Assembly (NCBI GenBank): GCA_033558025.1
Contig: JAUCEF010000002.1
Coordinates: forward strand, 3,100,001-3,164,000
From: Phytophthora sp. 'mugwort'
Taxonomy: Eukaryota; Oomycota; Peronosporomycetes; Peronosporales; Peronosporaceae
Direction: 5' to 3'
DNA: 64,000 bases
Numbering within the stretch: the first letter of the stretch is position 1; every line of letters begins with the position of its first letter. The notes below the pieces were generated by a model, which saw nothing but the letters and a program-made list of their open reading frames with translations, was not told where the DNA came from and did no database searches. The position numbers and the translations under genes are program-made. Positions 1-11,167 of the stretch are shown one piece after another.

Positions 1-760
1 GCAAAGGCATTCAGTGCCGAGCGAGAATCTCGCCAGTTCACGTATTGCGGGGAATTGGGGAACACGGTGGAACGATGCTGACCAAGAAGAAGGACAAGAA
101 TCGAGGAGCTCGACGTGGCTGCAAGGCTTGGACGCATAGCTTATAATGTACAGTGGTGAAACTATGACTACGACTACGACCGAGGCGTGTTTGCGGTTTC
201 GATGGAATGCGGAAATCGACGGGAAAGGATATGACCGGGATGTGGGCGGTCGACAGCGGCGCAACGCATCACATTTGTGCTGTACGTGCCGAAGCTGGAC
301 TTAATCTGCTCTCGATGACGCAGATTTACAAGTGGCATTTTTCAAGTGGTGCTCGCCGATGTAAACATGCATGTCCCGTGCAAGGGTCCGAAGCACGTGG
401 TGGCGACGGCTGACCTCGTGGACGGTACGCATACCCAACTTTCGGTGAACGCGACGGCATCTACGCGAAGCGTGGATCTGCGCGTGCGGATGGACCGCGC
501 TCCGGTCGACATGCTGCGCAGAATGGTCAACAGTGGCATGGCCAAAGACGTGAAAACACGGTCGACCAAGCTTGTATCGTGATGTCACCAAGGGAAAATG
601 ATTCAAAATCTGTTCCCAAGCAACCTCGATTAGCACCACTACGACGTAATCGAGCTACTACACTTTCCTATCTACGGCCCCGTGGATCAAGAGTCGCTGG
701 ATCGAAGCCAATACCTGCTCCTCATCGTCGACGGAGCCAGCGGATACATGAAGGGTTGAT
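1..760 (+). mobile_element. Ty1/copia retrotransposon relic (gag zinc knuckle, protease, integrase start)
   Basis: This is a decayed piece of copia gag-pol, truncated by the window edge. Near 45-110 one frame gives a knuckle-like YCGELGN....C. At 252-260 the protease active site appears as DSG within WAVDSGATHHIC, followed by LNLLSMTQI, which matches the copia protease tail (usually NLLSVSQL). After frame changes, 709-759 encodes YLLLIVDGASGYMKG, the start of the copia integrase core, and then a stop. Order and spacing fit copia, but at least two frameshifts and several stops make it non-coding. Downstream of 760 I cannot follow the integrase further. Confidence 0.75.
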
Positions 761-2200
761 GCCTAAATGCCGAGTCAGAGAGCGAAAAATGCAACACAAG
801 GGCGCGAACTCTGTAGTGCCGAGTATTGTCGAACCTGCTGCGCATAGTCGAGGCCAAGTTACGTTGTGTCTTCTTTTTACCTTCCACTCCGTCCGCAAAA
901 TGCTAGGAGAGTGAACAAGCGCCCCCATGGCATGATTTGCTTCGCTCTTTGCGTCATGTTGCAGCGTAGTGGGTGGAGAGGATTCTGATGAAGTATCCAC
1001 GTCTTGAGTTGCCTAGTACCACTTTCCACCGGCCTAAACGTTTTCTGGATATCTAAGACATTGTGCCCCTGCTTATTTGTAACCACTAAATGAGTGTCAA
1101 AGGCTGGATAGCAATAACAACTCATGCGTCGACGCTATCGGCCTGAGCGCCATCAATTTCAACAAGTCCAAGCATTATCCAAATCGATGGTGTCCTATAT
1201 GCAGTACGACATGAAACGTGAGCTGAAACCCCCCACGCTCGTCAGCATAAGTTCGGGAATATCGTCGTTCAGATGTGCCACGGCCCGCTGCAACTCGTTT
1301 CGAACAAACATTTTAATGATCGGGTGCATAGAACACAAAAGCGATTTTCGTTGTGTGTTGGATACGTACGCTCGCGAGTGAAGCACCGGGAACCCCGTGC
1401 ATGGACTGCAGATTGATAATGATAGTTAAATTCTCACCTGTCCTACCAAAGTCTCAGTCCCTTCCCCAAGCGGGCTCGCACAACGCGCTGGACTCAGCTG
1501 ATACCATCTCCGCCTATTTTTGGAACTTAGCTGACGAGAGGGTTCCGACTCCGACCACTCTCGCTGAGCTTGGGATATTGCTGTAAGCCCAAGAGCGGAC
1601 TCTCTCCGCTGAGGAGATCGAGCGAACTCGGCAGATGGCGTACACTATGATCAAACCTCCTCCCCTGATGATTGGCACCGCTGCGGTAGTCTCTCGGTCG
1701 CCGATACGCGAGCAGGATGCTGTCGATGCTTCCGGCTGAGTCTTCATCGCAGCCGAGCTCATCCGAAGAGCTTACACGCCAGTCGGGTACATTGGGGTGT
1801 ATCGGGATCGGTCAAAATGTGATTAAGACCCGATCCGCTTACCTACTGCGTCTAGACACCGACTAACGGAGGGGGTTCCCCGATGATCCGTGAATCAGCT
1901 GAACTTGGTCTCACCTTGTGTATCCGTCGTGGGCTGGATCTGCCCTGCGGGGATTCCGAAGGGTGCAGCGATGTAAAGCCTTGAATGCTCTGGCGGGACG
2001 CGGGGGCGTGGAGCAGCGCGGAAGTCTTCGCTCTGCTGCCGTTATTGGTTCCGATCTGAGGTAGTCGACCTTCGGTCAGGGGCCTGGACTTGATCCGAGG
2101 TTGCCGTTTGGCGTTGTTTTTCCTTTCATTTCCTTGAGTTGCCTGCCGCTTCCTTGAGCGGGATCTTGCGAGCTGAGAGTCGAAGCGACCGTCGGCCAAG
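761..2200. other. No confident gene; possible transposon debris
   Basis: Only short reading frames occur here. A plus-strand stretch around 1395-1740 has a protein-like composition (an Ala/Glu-rich piece with AEEIERTRQMAYTMIKPP) but is crossed by stops and matches no family I know. It may be transposon debris. Confidence 0.4.
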
Positions 2201-2248
2201 CACTGAATGCCGATCGATCGAGGTGCTTGAGCAGAAGTTCGCTAGCGT

Positions 2249-2271
2249 GGGGGGGGGGGGGGGGGGGGGGG
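2249..2271. repeat. 23-nt poly-G run
   Basis: An uninterrupted run of 23 G lies at the left side of the chromovirus relic. A matching long C run is found at 58993-59014 in the second gypsy relic. It could be a true homopolymer, or a sequencing or assembly artefact. Confidence 0.85.
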
Positions 2272-2464
2272 AGAGCCGGTCAATATACGATCCGATCCTC
2301 TCACCATGACACTGGATCTGCTACCTTGGACTAGTTGACACCTTGGTGGGCCAATGTAGTTCTCTCCCTGCTGTACTTGAAAACCGCCTAAGTCGTCCGA
2401 TGCGAACTCGAGTCTGATTGTTCTTTATCATTTACTGTCCTATCTTCTCATCCTGTATGCCGAT

Positions 2465-2790
2465 CGGTGAAAACCGATCAACCCGATCTGCTCGATCTTG
2501 TCCACTGGTCGATCTCCTCTGCCCGATCCCGGACGACGGGGCGTAACGCGGTCTGTGGACGCCGGATTGGCCCGATCTGCCAAATCCCGTTATCGGTCTC
2601 GACTTCAAGATCGGTCCGATCTGCTCGATCCCGGACGACGAGGCGTAGCACGATCTGCGGGCACTGGATCAACCCGATCTTACGCTCCTTGAAATTCGAA
2701 TCGGCCCGATCTGCCAGAGCGCTCATCGATGTCATCGATCGGATCGATCTCGGCTGCAAGATCGACCCGCTCTGACCGATATCGGATGAG
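2465..2790. repeat. GATC/CGATCTG-rich imperfect tandem repeats, about 100-bp period
   Basis: The segment is dominated by CCCGATCTG and GATCGGT words. Two imperfect units are clear: one around 2517-2582 and one around 2616-2682 share CTCGATCCCGGACGACG and a following GGATC/CCCGATCT block. The repeat forces spurious open frames on both strands, so no coding is called. Its place beyond the opposite-strand ORF suggests it belongs to the 3' untranslated part or LTR of the gypsy element, but no second LTR copy was found to prove this. Confidence 0.6.
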
Positions 2791-3283
2791 TTAGATCGCG
2801 ACCGACCGATTATAACCCAGCCCGCGGACGCCAGATCCGCCCGATCGGGGTCCGACGGAAATCAAACAGGAGGTAGACCCGGTTAGATCGACTCCGTCGC
2901 CGCTTTCCAGCCTGACCTCTTGCATTCCCCGATCAGGCTTCGAATATCCATCTGATCCCTGATTGGTCGGGCGATCACAGTATAACAGATCTGTGTTAGA
3001 TGGTTGCCCGGCCTTGGTTTCCTTTCCTGCCGTCGAAGCAGCCCCCCACACCCTGGATTATGTCGAACGTCGCCCCGCCTTTACCTCGTATCTCGATCCG
3101 GCTCGACCACCCCTCTCTTCACAGCTAGGGTCGCCTTTCTCACCGATCTAGCCATTTCTTGGGGATCTGATATTCATGGTTGACGCTTCTCCCCCCCCCT
3201 TCCGAAGTCATTGCCGTACAGCGGCCACACTCCGGTCACATATCTCAATCTTCGTGCCAACAAGCCGTCTACTTCCAATTTCA

Positions 3284-5298
3284 TGAGTAATCGCCATTCT
3301 AACGCGACGAGGTCCGATCGCCGCCCGCTTCGCCCCACAGCGTTAGGTCATGTCGTTCTGCCGCCTCGCATGCGCCCGTAGACTCGACAACTCAAGTCGT
3401 GGCGCGTCAGGTGGCCTACCTAGAGGACGAGCTCTGTCGTACACGCGGTACTCGTGACGACATTATGCGAGATCGCATGCTGAGGTCGGTACCCTGCAAC
3501 GTAGCCAATCTCCTTTACAGTCTGATCTCGCAGCCGCGATTCGTGATCGAGATACAGCTGCGACGGAATCTGCTGACGCCCGCAAGTATCATGATCTTCT
3601 GTCTGTCTGGTTAGCTGAGTCGTGCCATAACTTTCTCCTGACAATTCTGAGATGCAGGTGTGGAGCTGGGTACATCTCGGCGGACCATTCGTGCGCTGGA
3701 AAACCAGATCGCAGATCTTCAGACCGCGTATCATCGGCTACGTCAGAATCAAGACGAAATCGGCACGGGCGTCGATCTGGTTACCGATCATCTAGCCGAG
3801 ATGGTACTACAGTGAGTCCTAGTGGATCCCCCCCCCCTTGATCAGGTAAACGGGAACGCAACCGATCGATTTTCCCTTCTCGACTTGGCCCTCCCCCTAA
3901 GCGTCCGTTGCGTAGTCGATCCGTGCCTGCTTCTGGCCGCCCGGTAGTTCCGACTGCCCCGATGCAAGGTTCAGGCCACTCGGCTTCGGCGGGAATCGCT
4001 CCCCTAGCCGAATCCGAGCCTCAGCCAGAGATCGACGATGATGGCCCGGGGATCGACAGCGGACACGGCTCAGTTGCGTCCCGAATGGGGGCTCCCCCTT
4101 CAGTCGGACTGCCAGAATCCGGGGAAGGTGAAGACGAAGAGGAGGACAGCGACGCTCAAGCCATGGCCGCTTTGTCCCGTTCTCGTTCTCAAGCCCATCG
4201 CCGATCCAGCACACTCCCGGGTGGCGATGCGTCTCAACCGATTGAGTTAACCGATCCTGGCACCCCCGAGGGTTCTCTACACGAATCGGATGAGACACCT
4301 GCGGCGCGTCAGCCGGCGAGTCCCGGACACGCTGATCGCGGCAGTCCACCGGATGCTCAAACGGGATCGGCCTTCAAGGTGGACCCAGTTCCTCGAGTCA
4401 AACAGCTTCTCCTTCCGGGTCTGAAGGTTCCGCTAGATCCGATGTCGGAAGTCCTCCGGCTACCCCTCCTGGATCTCCTCGGCGGCCATTAGTACCGCCG
4501 CTATTCCCAGCCTCGATCTCACTGCCTGAATACGATAAGCCTCGTGCTCTTACCCAGGCAGAGACCGACCCGTGGCTTGCCCTGACTTTGAGCGAACTTA
4601 AGTAACCGTCATACTATGGCGCACCTTGACCGTCCGGCTCCCGATCCCTTCTGGCTGGCTGTTCCCGCGGCGCGTGAGAGGAGTCCGCGCCCCCAGGGCC
4701 GGTACCGCTATTTGGACAACTTGATTACTGGTCCGAACATCATGGCCTTGATCGCCGCTCGACCCTGGGAGGTGTTGGATAACACGGAGGAGACCGTGAC
4801 CTTCGATCTACCCCTCCATCGCAGATCGAATACCACTCTCGCCTAGATCGCGGACTCTTATCTCGCTATCGAGCGACGACATCTCCAAGGTTATTGGGAG
4901 ACGACACATTATCTCCCGATCACCGCTGAACAAAGTCGTGACCCAGTGGTGGAGCAGTACCATCATGGCCGTCGTCAGAGGCGGATCCGAGCGGGCAACA
5001 GCTGGCGAGCCTTGCTCCGTTCATTTCCTCTATGATTCGTGAGCGGTGGACCGATCGGGATCTATATCTCGATCCTTTTTTCTTTCACCTCCCGACCACA
5101 ACGGACGATGGGACTTTGTATCCAGGTCGGGCAGCCAACCTTGTTGACCCCGATCTCCACCGAGCTGAACCTGGTGACCTTCTGAAGGCCCTACGTGAAG
5201 CTGACACCGCCGATACCTGGCGCAACCAATTTCGTGATCGGCCTATGGAACATCCGGCGTACCGGATCGGTCGACTTCGGAACAAGTTCGACCCTTGA
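3284..5298 (+). pseudogene. Broken ORF in opposite sense to the gypsy pol genes (coiled-coil/acidic protein)
   Basis: A degraded coding region runs on the plus strand between the left end of the element and the chromodomain of the minus-strand pol. Pieces in order: a basic Arg-rich start at 3284; a coiled-coil-like piece from 3399 (QVAYLEDELCRTRGTRDD); a second helical piece at about 3658-3813 (LENQIADLQTAYHRLRQNQ); a long open piece 3908-4492 with an acidic run (EGEDEEEDSD), SRSRS and many Pro/Ser; 4616-5030, rich in Arg and aromatic residues; and 5032-5298. Stops and frame changes separate them; some gaps have GT..AG ends and could be introns, though frames did not join cleanly. I recognise no catalytic motif. 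It resembles the extra opposite-sense ORFs known from some plant Ty3/gypsy elements, which is inference. Confidence 0.5.
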
Positions 5299-5660
5299 TT
5301 CGTTTGGTTCTACACTTGACTCTGGTCTTCCATCCCGACAATTTCGTGTGAAGCCGCCGTTCGTGAGTAGGTCTCCCAGCATTCATCTTATCATTCTTCT
5401 TTTCATCCATACTTACTCCTTCCGTCTTGACTGCTTTGGGTCTTCATGCGTCCTACAACTTCGTCTGGAGCGTACCCGATCCGGATTTCCTTCTTCAGTT
5501 TCTCGAAATTTCTTGCAGATTTACATGCATAACGTCACAACAGCACCCATTTCCTCCGATCTATGGCCTTCCCATAGATCTTCCTTCCGATCCGTCATTG
5601 CGGTGACCAACTCGCCGCGATCCCCTCGATCTCAGTATTTCTCGTGGGACTGCATCACAC

Positions 5661-5936
5661 CTAAACGATTCCGGTTAGCCTGTCCTCGAAGGAAATCGTG
5701 AAGGAGTGCTCGCAGTTGAGATCAGCTTCATCTACCCAGCTGCGGTCTGCATATCCTTTCCAATGTACTAGAAATTCCCGACAGATCCGTCGATACCGAG
5801 TTCTTCTACCTGTCTTCAGATCAATGATCTTCTCCACTTCGTATTCGTCTGCCTCTAGATCCGGCGTCCATCTATCTTCGAGCAACAAAGTTTCGTACAC
5901 TACAAAATCCAGTTGATCTGAGACTGGTACAGTCAA
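5661..5936 (-). pseudogene. Chromodomain, C-terminal end of gypsy integrase
   Basis: The 91-residue frame contains a typical chromodomain: EYEVEKIIDLKTGRR at the first strand, then REFLVHWKGY, the aromatic core, and SWVDEADL (usually SWEPE.NL). In chromoviruses this module binds histone methyl marks and steers integration. It ends the pol polyprotein of the minus-strand element. The frame is open here but is separated from the integrase core by stops. Confidence 0.85.
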
Positions 5937-6182
5937 CTCGATTTGTGGCCGATCTGGGAATTATTTGACCAACTTCAATTTGGACACATATACAATCGGG
6001 AAGAGCCGATACTCCGTTCCGGTGATCACTAGGCGCAGTGAGTACTCGTTGAGCTTCCCCGCCACTCGGAAAGGACCATGCCATTGATGTGCTAGCTTAC
6101 GCGCGTATTCTTCCTTTGCGCGATCCAGATACAGCCATACTTGTGATACGGTCCCGATCTGATGCAGATCGACGTCGTCATT

Positions 6183-7160
6183 CTACCGATTGACTCGATC
6201 TGAGATCGTCTCCCGCAGCTTGATATTGACTTGTTTCCTTGCCGTTGTATAATAATGCTGGATCTGGTACCTCCATCTCCTAGGATCTCGATCTCGTATG
6301 CAAGTACTGCCCAAAGGTATGGTGGCTTCCAAAGTCGAGCTGGGGTCCCATCCGTGTACTAGGTAGCATGATGTATCCCTTCGCACTCAATCTTGGGCTG
6401 TGTTGATCGCAAATGTCAGTCGCTCCGCGCGTACTCATCCCAATCCTGCTGATTGAGATCTTGAACATACATTTTCAAAGCTCGAGTTATGGTCTGTACC
6501 ATCGGATCCGCTGTTCCGTTTGCTTGGGGTCGATACGCCATCGTCGCCCTCTGTCGCTGTCCGAGGATCTTGTTAAACGCTCGGAAGAAGTCAGACATGA
6601 ACCCGGGTTCTCGATCGTGGCGGATCGCCTCGCTAGCGCCAAATCTCCGGAAGGCACACTCCTCGTACTCAGCGGTCCTCTAGGCCGTTCTGGACGCACT
6701 TGCCTTCGCGATCACATATCCTGTGAACAGATCTACTCAGATCAATAGTTCAGTGTTGCCCTTGAACGACCTCGGCAGCGAGGGTATGTGATCCATTGCA
6801 ATGATCTGAAAAGGGTATGTCGCCTGAAGGTTCCGAGGCGATTCTCCTCTGATCGTGGGGCGACCGTTTCCAATTCCGCAGTCTACGCATTCACCCGCAT
6901 ATCTCTGCACGCTGCGATATAAACCTCTTCAGTGGAAATGATCCCTGATCCGTTGATATGTACTGCCAATCCCTTGATGTCCACCTTCAACGCTCGCATG
7001 ATAGCGATGCAATATATCAAGGTGGAGTGTCTCGGGCGCGACCAGCCTCATCAATCCGTCCCGATCTAATTCCGACCTCTTGGTAGGCGGACAGTAGAAC
7101 AGCAGATCATTCTCATCGACGTCATAGTCCGACGCTCTTTTGCCACAGTCTAGCCTGATC
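6183..7160 (-). pseudogene. Gypsy integrase core and post-core region, degraded
   Basis: At 6416-6598 the frame reads FNKILGQRQRATMAYRPQ then ANGTADPMVQTITRALKMY, the region around the third catalytic residue; here the expected Glu (ANGTAERMVQ in relatives) is replaced by Asp-Pro. At 6183-6386 follows HGWDPSSTLEATIPLGS and YYTTARKQVN, the conserved post-core GPY-like segment of this family. Upstream pieces to about 7160 are in broken frames. DNA strand transfer activity is not expected. Confidence 0.75.
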
Positions 7161-8297
7161 TTATGTGAGATCGGTCACATCCCCAGTCAGATACTTCTTC
7201 AAACGTGCTATCCACACTTCCTCGTCTTGGGCCTGTCGGATACGATCTACACGGAGATCTCTCACAAAAACCTCGTCCAAACCTGTCGGTCGGTGCACGG
7301 ATCTGGTCCCTGATCGGGTAGCTACTGGCGAGATCCGCGCCACGGTGTCCTCAGATCTGATCATTAGGATCTCATCCAAACGATTCAACGTGACCAGTTC
7401 CTGATACGCCTCCACCTCGTTGATGATCACTCCTTGCTGCCGCTGCGGCGCAACGCTGGCTAAACTGTCCGCACTAGCATTCCAGTCGCGCTTCACGTGT
7501 AACAGTTCGTGGTCTGGTCAGAACTTGAGCCGATCCAAGGTCTTCTGCCTCAACAGCGTCAATCCGGGTGCCTTACAGTCGATCTCGCCTCGTACCTGTC
7601 TGATCACCAGATTTGAATCACCACAAATCACCAAACGTCCCTGCGTCATTCCTTCCAGCAAGTCAAAATATAGCAGGAGTCCATTGTACTCTGCCTCGTT
7701 CAGAGTCAGATCCGTGGCATAACTGGATCGGGGCTTCAAAACCGTCCACTCGGGTGGCTTCCACAAAATCGCACTATAGGCTCCGCTACCTCGTCTTACT
7801 CGTGCGGATCCGTCAAAATTCACCACAAACAGCTCTTCATCCGCGCCTATTACTGGGATTAGTGCTTGGATCTGACGACGTGGCTCTTTCCTGGGCGTGA
7901 TCGCGATCAAAGTCTCGTCCTCCTTGGACCGAGGTGTAATGCTGGCGACGATTGCCTCCACGATCTCATCTTCGCCCTTGGTGCACTTCTCGATCTCTGG
8001 CGTCCATGGCGACAGGAGTGCAGCCATTGCCCTAATCGTTCCCTGGACACCAGGCGATTTGAAGAGCCATGCCAACGTCGAGTGGCTGGTCAGGATCCGG
8101 ATCTGTTGTCCAACCAATATGTTGTAGTTCAGATCTAAGATCCGCAGCAAGGCCAACGCTTGCTTCTCTGCTACATTGTAGTTAAGTCCATTCGACTTCA
8201 ACGTACGATTCGCGAACATCACTGGGTGGTACACGCGATCGTGCTCTTCCATCAGAGCGGCCGAGATCGCCCACTCACTGGCATAAACAACTACCAC
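7161..8297 (-). pseudogene. Tandem RNase H domains (Ty3-type plus second RNase H)
   Basis: A 259-residue open frame at 7518-8297 carries two RNase H modules. The first (residues about 1-75) is the normal Ty3 type (YASEWAISAALMEEHD, FANRTLKSN.LNYNVAEKQALALL), but the usual Asp of the DAS motif is Tyr (VVYASEW). The second starts near residue 158 (VNFDGSARVRRGSGAYSAIL) and has the Asp, the Glu (LNEAEYNGLLLYFDLL) and the third acid (LVICGDSNLVIRQVRGEI); the last Asp lies after a frame break at 7497-7517 in KRDWNASADSLAS. So the added domain keeps all four catalytic acids while the original lost its first. Plant and oomycete gypsy elements with an added archaeal-type RNase H are known; this one fits that class. 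Confidence 0.85.
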
Positions 8298-8697
8298 ATG
8301 TTGGCGATCGGGATCGAAATGACGAAAGATCGGAGTAGCGGCGATCTTCTCTTTCAGTTTGTTAAAAGGTCTGAACGCCCTAATCCACTTCTCGTTTGCT
8401 GCACTCAGGACTGTCTTCGGTTGATCGGGTAGAGGAAATCATGATCTGTCTGGATCCGGAACGTTCAAACCGAGATTGGGGGATTTTCACCGAGAGCCTG
8501 ACGGAGATCTTGACGCTTCCTCAGCTCGTTAAATCCACTTCACGTAGCTCATACAAGCCTGCTGCATAAATTGCGTAGTCTTCAATGAATCGGCTATAAT
8601 AATTCAAACTGCCTAGGAACGATTGAATTGATCTGAGCGATTCCGAGAAAGGCAAGTCGGTTAACCCCCTTATGTCCTTTGGATGTGCCTCCAGGCC

Positions 8698-9417
8698 TTA
8701 TATCGACACTTGATGCCCTAGGTAATCCACTTTTCTTAGTCCCCAGAAACTCTTGACGACACTGATCGACAAGTTCCATCTGTCACAGGCATCCAGTAAA
8801 CGTTCCACTCGATCGCATAGTTGATCCCAAGTTCCGGCAGTGATTATGATGTATTTGATATATGATCTGCGTCTTAAAACGGAAGGTTTGCTGGGATCTT
8901 CGGGCTCTCCTGCGTCAAACACATCCGTGCGTCGCCATGTAGATTTCGATTTCGAGATCCTCATGAATCCATACAAAGCGTTGTCCATCGGCCGTTGATA
9001 AATCTGTAGCGCGTTCTTGAGTCCGCATGGCATCCTATTCCACTCGAATAACTCGAAAGGGATGATGATGGCCGAGTTCGCGCGAGCTCGATCGGTCATC
9101 GGGACCACCCAGAATCAACTAACCATGTCCAATGAACAAGATCTGGACAATAGCACTTTGTCCAGATCTTCCAACAGATCGTTAATCAGTGGCATCGGGT
9201 AGACCATTTGTCGTGTCAGATCGTTCATCAACCGGTAGTCGATGCACAGCCGTATATCCACTCCGTTCTTCTTAATGATGATCACGATCGGAGATGCCCA
9301 TGGAGAAATCGAATGTTGGATGATCTTGGCTGCTAACAGTCCCTTGATCAGATCCGATACCTTCTCCTTGAAACGCATCGCCACCTTCCGTATCGCTGCG
9401 CCACGGGTTTCGCACAC
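8698..9417 (-). pseudogene. Gypsy reverse transcriptase, degraded
   Basis: Two frames cover fingers and palm. The 9115-9417 part has KEKVSDLIKGLLAAKIIQ, SPWASPIVIIIKKNG, RLCIDYRLMNDLT and SLDMVS, the strand with the first catalytic Asp. The 8698-9108 part has FELFEWNRMPCGLKNA, and where the catalytic YIDD box should be it reads SYIKYIIITAG, so both Asp residues are lost. DYLGHQVS near the end marks the thumb. Loss of YxDD plus a frameshift means the enzyme is dead. Confidence 0.85.
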
Positions 9418-9662
9418 TTACATCGATATCGCATACAAACGCCCCTTTCGGCCAGAGGCACCGCGTTGCCTTTGCCGATCAGGAGGTGTCGTCTCTTCTA
9501 GACCATCTGTCGAAGTCGATCGATCTCTTCAGGGTGTTATGAATTGGATCTCCTACTTGATTATCCTCGATCGTCACCTCTTCCGTCGTAGCAATCTCGA
9601 CTTCGGGCAGTACGCTAATTTTCGGTCCACGTCTTCTGCCCTCATCTTTCCTCCTTCATGAT

Positions 9663-10672
9663 TTATTTTAAGTCGGTTCCGACCAGATGGCCATCTCTAC
9701 CGCGATCGGAGTCATTCGGACTGGGTTGATCTATGCGATTCCGCGTCCCATCTTCAGCCAGGCCCGGTGAACCAGCTACGTGTTGCCCCTTCTCGCCATC
9801 CGATACACCCTTAAGCGATATCTGATCTGCCTCAGCCGAAGAATCGGGTCGTCTAAGACCCAGCCCCAGTTCGGTATGTCGTTCCTGGTCTGCCGCCATC
9901 GCGTTCTCGCCATCCTGACTTACAGTCGGGGTGTCAGCTTGGGCGACCACAGTAGCTGGATCGGGTTCTTCCTCGCCACCTTCAGCCCGGAGCGATGTCA
10001 AATGTGGCGATCTCGATGCATCCTTCTCTCTTCTTGAGGGATCGGGGGTTGCAGCGCCAGATCGTCTACCGCGGTAGACGGCGTAGCCATGCCAGCCTCG
10101 TTATCGAAGTTCGGGACTCTACGTAGTATTGCACGTGGCGTGGCATATTCTGGGCGCTCTGCAGCGGGACCAGGGTCCGATTCACCCATTTCTGGAGGAA
10201 GTGCCTCCGTCATCACTTGGAACGCTAGATTCTGCCACTTCGTATATCGACGCGATCCGATCGACACGAAACCTGGTAAGTGGGGAACACGGTCCCCTGT
10301 TAGCCACATCGCAATCCGTACGTCTCGTTGGAGGATCAATCGACTGTCGCTGATATTCGTCAGCAACAGATATAGCATCTTTCCTGACCCCGTTGTCACC
10401 GTTGGCACCCATCGATCCGCGCGTGTAACCCATCGTTTCTCTCGGACTGCAGATGCCCGTAACCGGAGAGGTAACTCGACCTCGACTTGGAGGTGTTGAT
10501 CTAACGTCACCACTTTCGCCTTGTCATTGTAGAGCTGCCGGCGTCCGCTGAGTTGGATCAGATCTCGTCCGGCAGACAAATCGATCCGTCGGTCTGATCT
10601 AGCCTGATCCCAGCAGGGACCATAAAGTCCATGCCCAGGATCGCGTCTTGGCCAGCCAGATCTCCGACCCAT
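9663..10672 (-). pseudogene. Gypsy pol, region between protease and RT
   Basis: Two open stretches (10672-9998 and 10001-9663) join the protease to the RT. The first continues from the protease (LSGRRQLYNDKAKVVTLDQ) through a beta-rich segment ending MTEALPPEMGESDPGP. The second is acidic and low-complexity (EGGEEEPDPATVVAQADTP). No catalytic motif is visible; this part of the polyprotein is a linker in related oomycete elements. Confidence 0.55.
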
Positions 10673-11000
10673 ATATCGAAAAAGTACACCAGCGATCTGC
10701 TAATGTGATCTTGAACCGCGTTCTTCCGTTCGTGACATACACATTTTTACCGATCCACACACACTCTTGGCTCTGACTCATGTCACTATATCACCCAACC
10801 TTACGAGCAAAGGCGGTATCCAGAATGGACACTTCGGCACCAGTATCTAAGCGTAGATCGCTTTGTCACTGTTGATCTTGCCTGTCGCTTTCGTTTGTCG
10901 AAACCACTTTCCCGGCGCATAATGTTTCCAATATCCTCGAGATTCTCCTGGAAGGAGATCTAAGGCCACCATGACGTCCGATCGACGGTATTCGTTGACA
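10673..11000 (-). pseudogene. Retropepsin-type aspartic protease of the gypsy element
   Basis: On the minus strand, 10839-10847 encodes DTG inside LDTGAEVSILDTAFARKVG, the retroviral-type active site. A stop follows, and the next open piece (10781-10599) has RFKITLADRWCTFSIYG, the flap and second strand region. The protease would cleave the gag-pol polyprotein. It is interrupted by at least one stop and a frame change. Confidence 0.75.
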
Positions 11001-11167
11001 TGACGAAGGCTCGAGATCTTATCGATAGGATTCCCATGTAGATCACATGTATTATTGCGTAGACTTTGTTGCTTTTCGCTAACTCCATCTACCGACTTCT
11101 TGTCCACAAATGCATAGATGCAATACGTAGAACGCTCGGCTCGTACCGAATTCAACTCGGCGAGGTC

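Noticed and set aside
2467..2775. Open frames on both strands in the GATC-rich repeat
   Set aside because: They come from the short-period repeat, are Arg/Ser-rich in every frame and match no protein.
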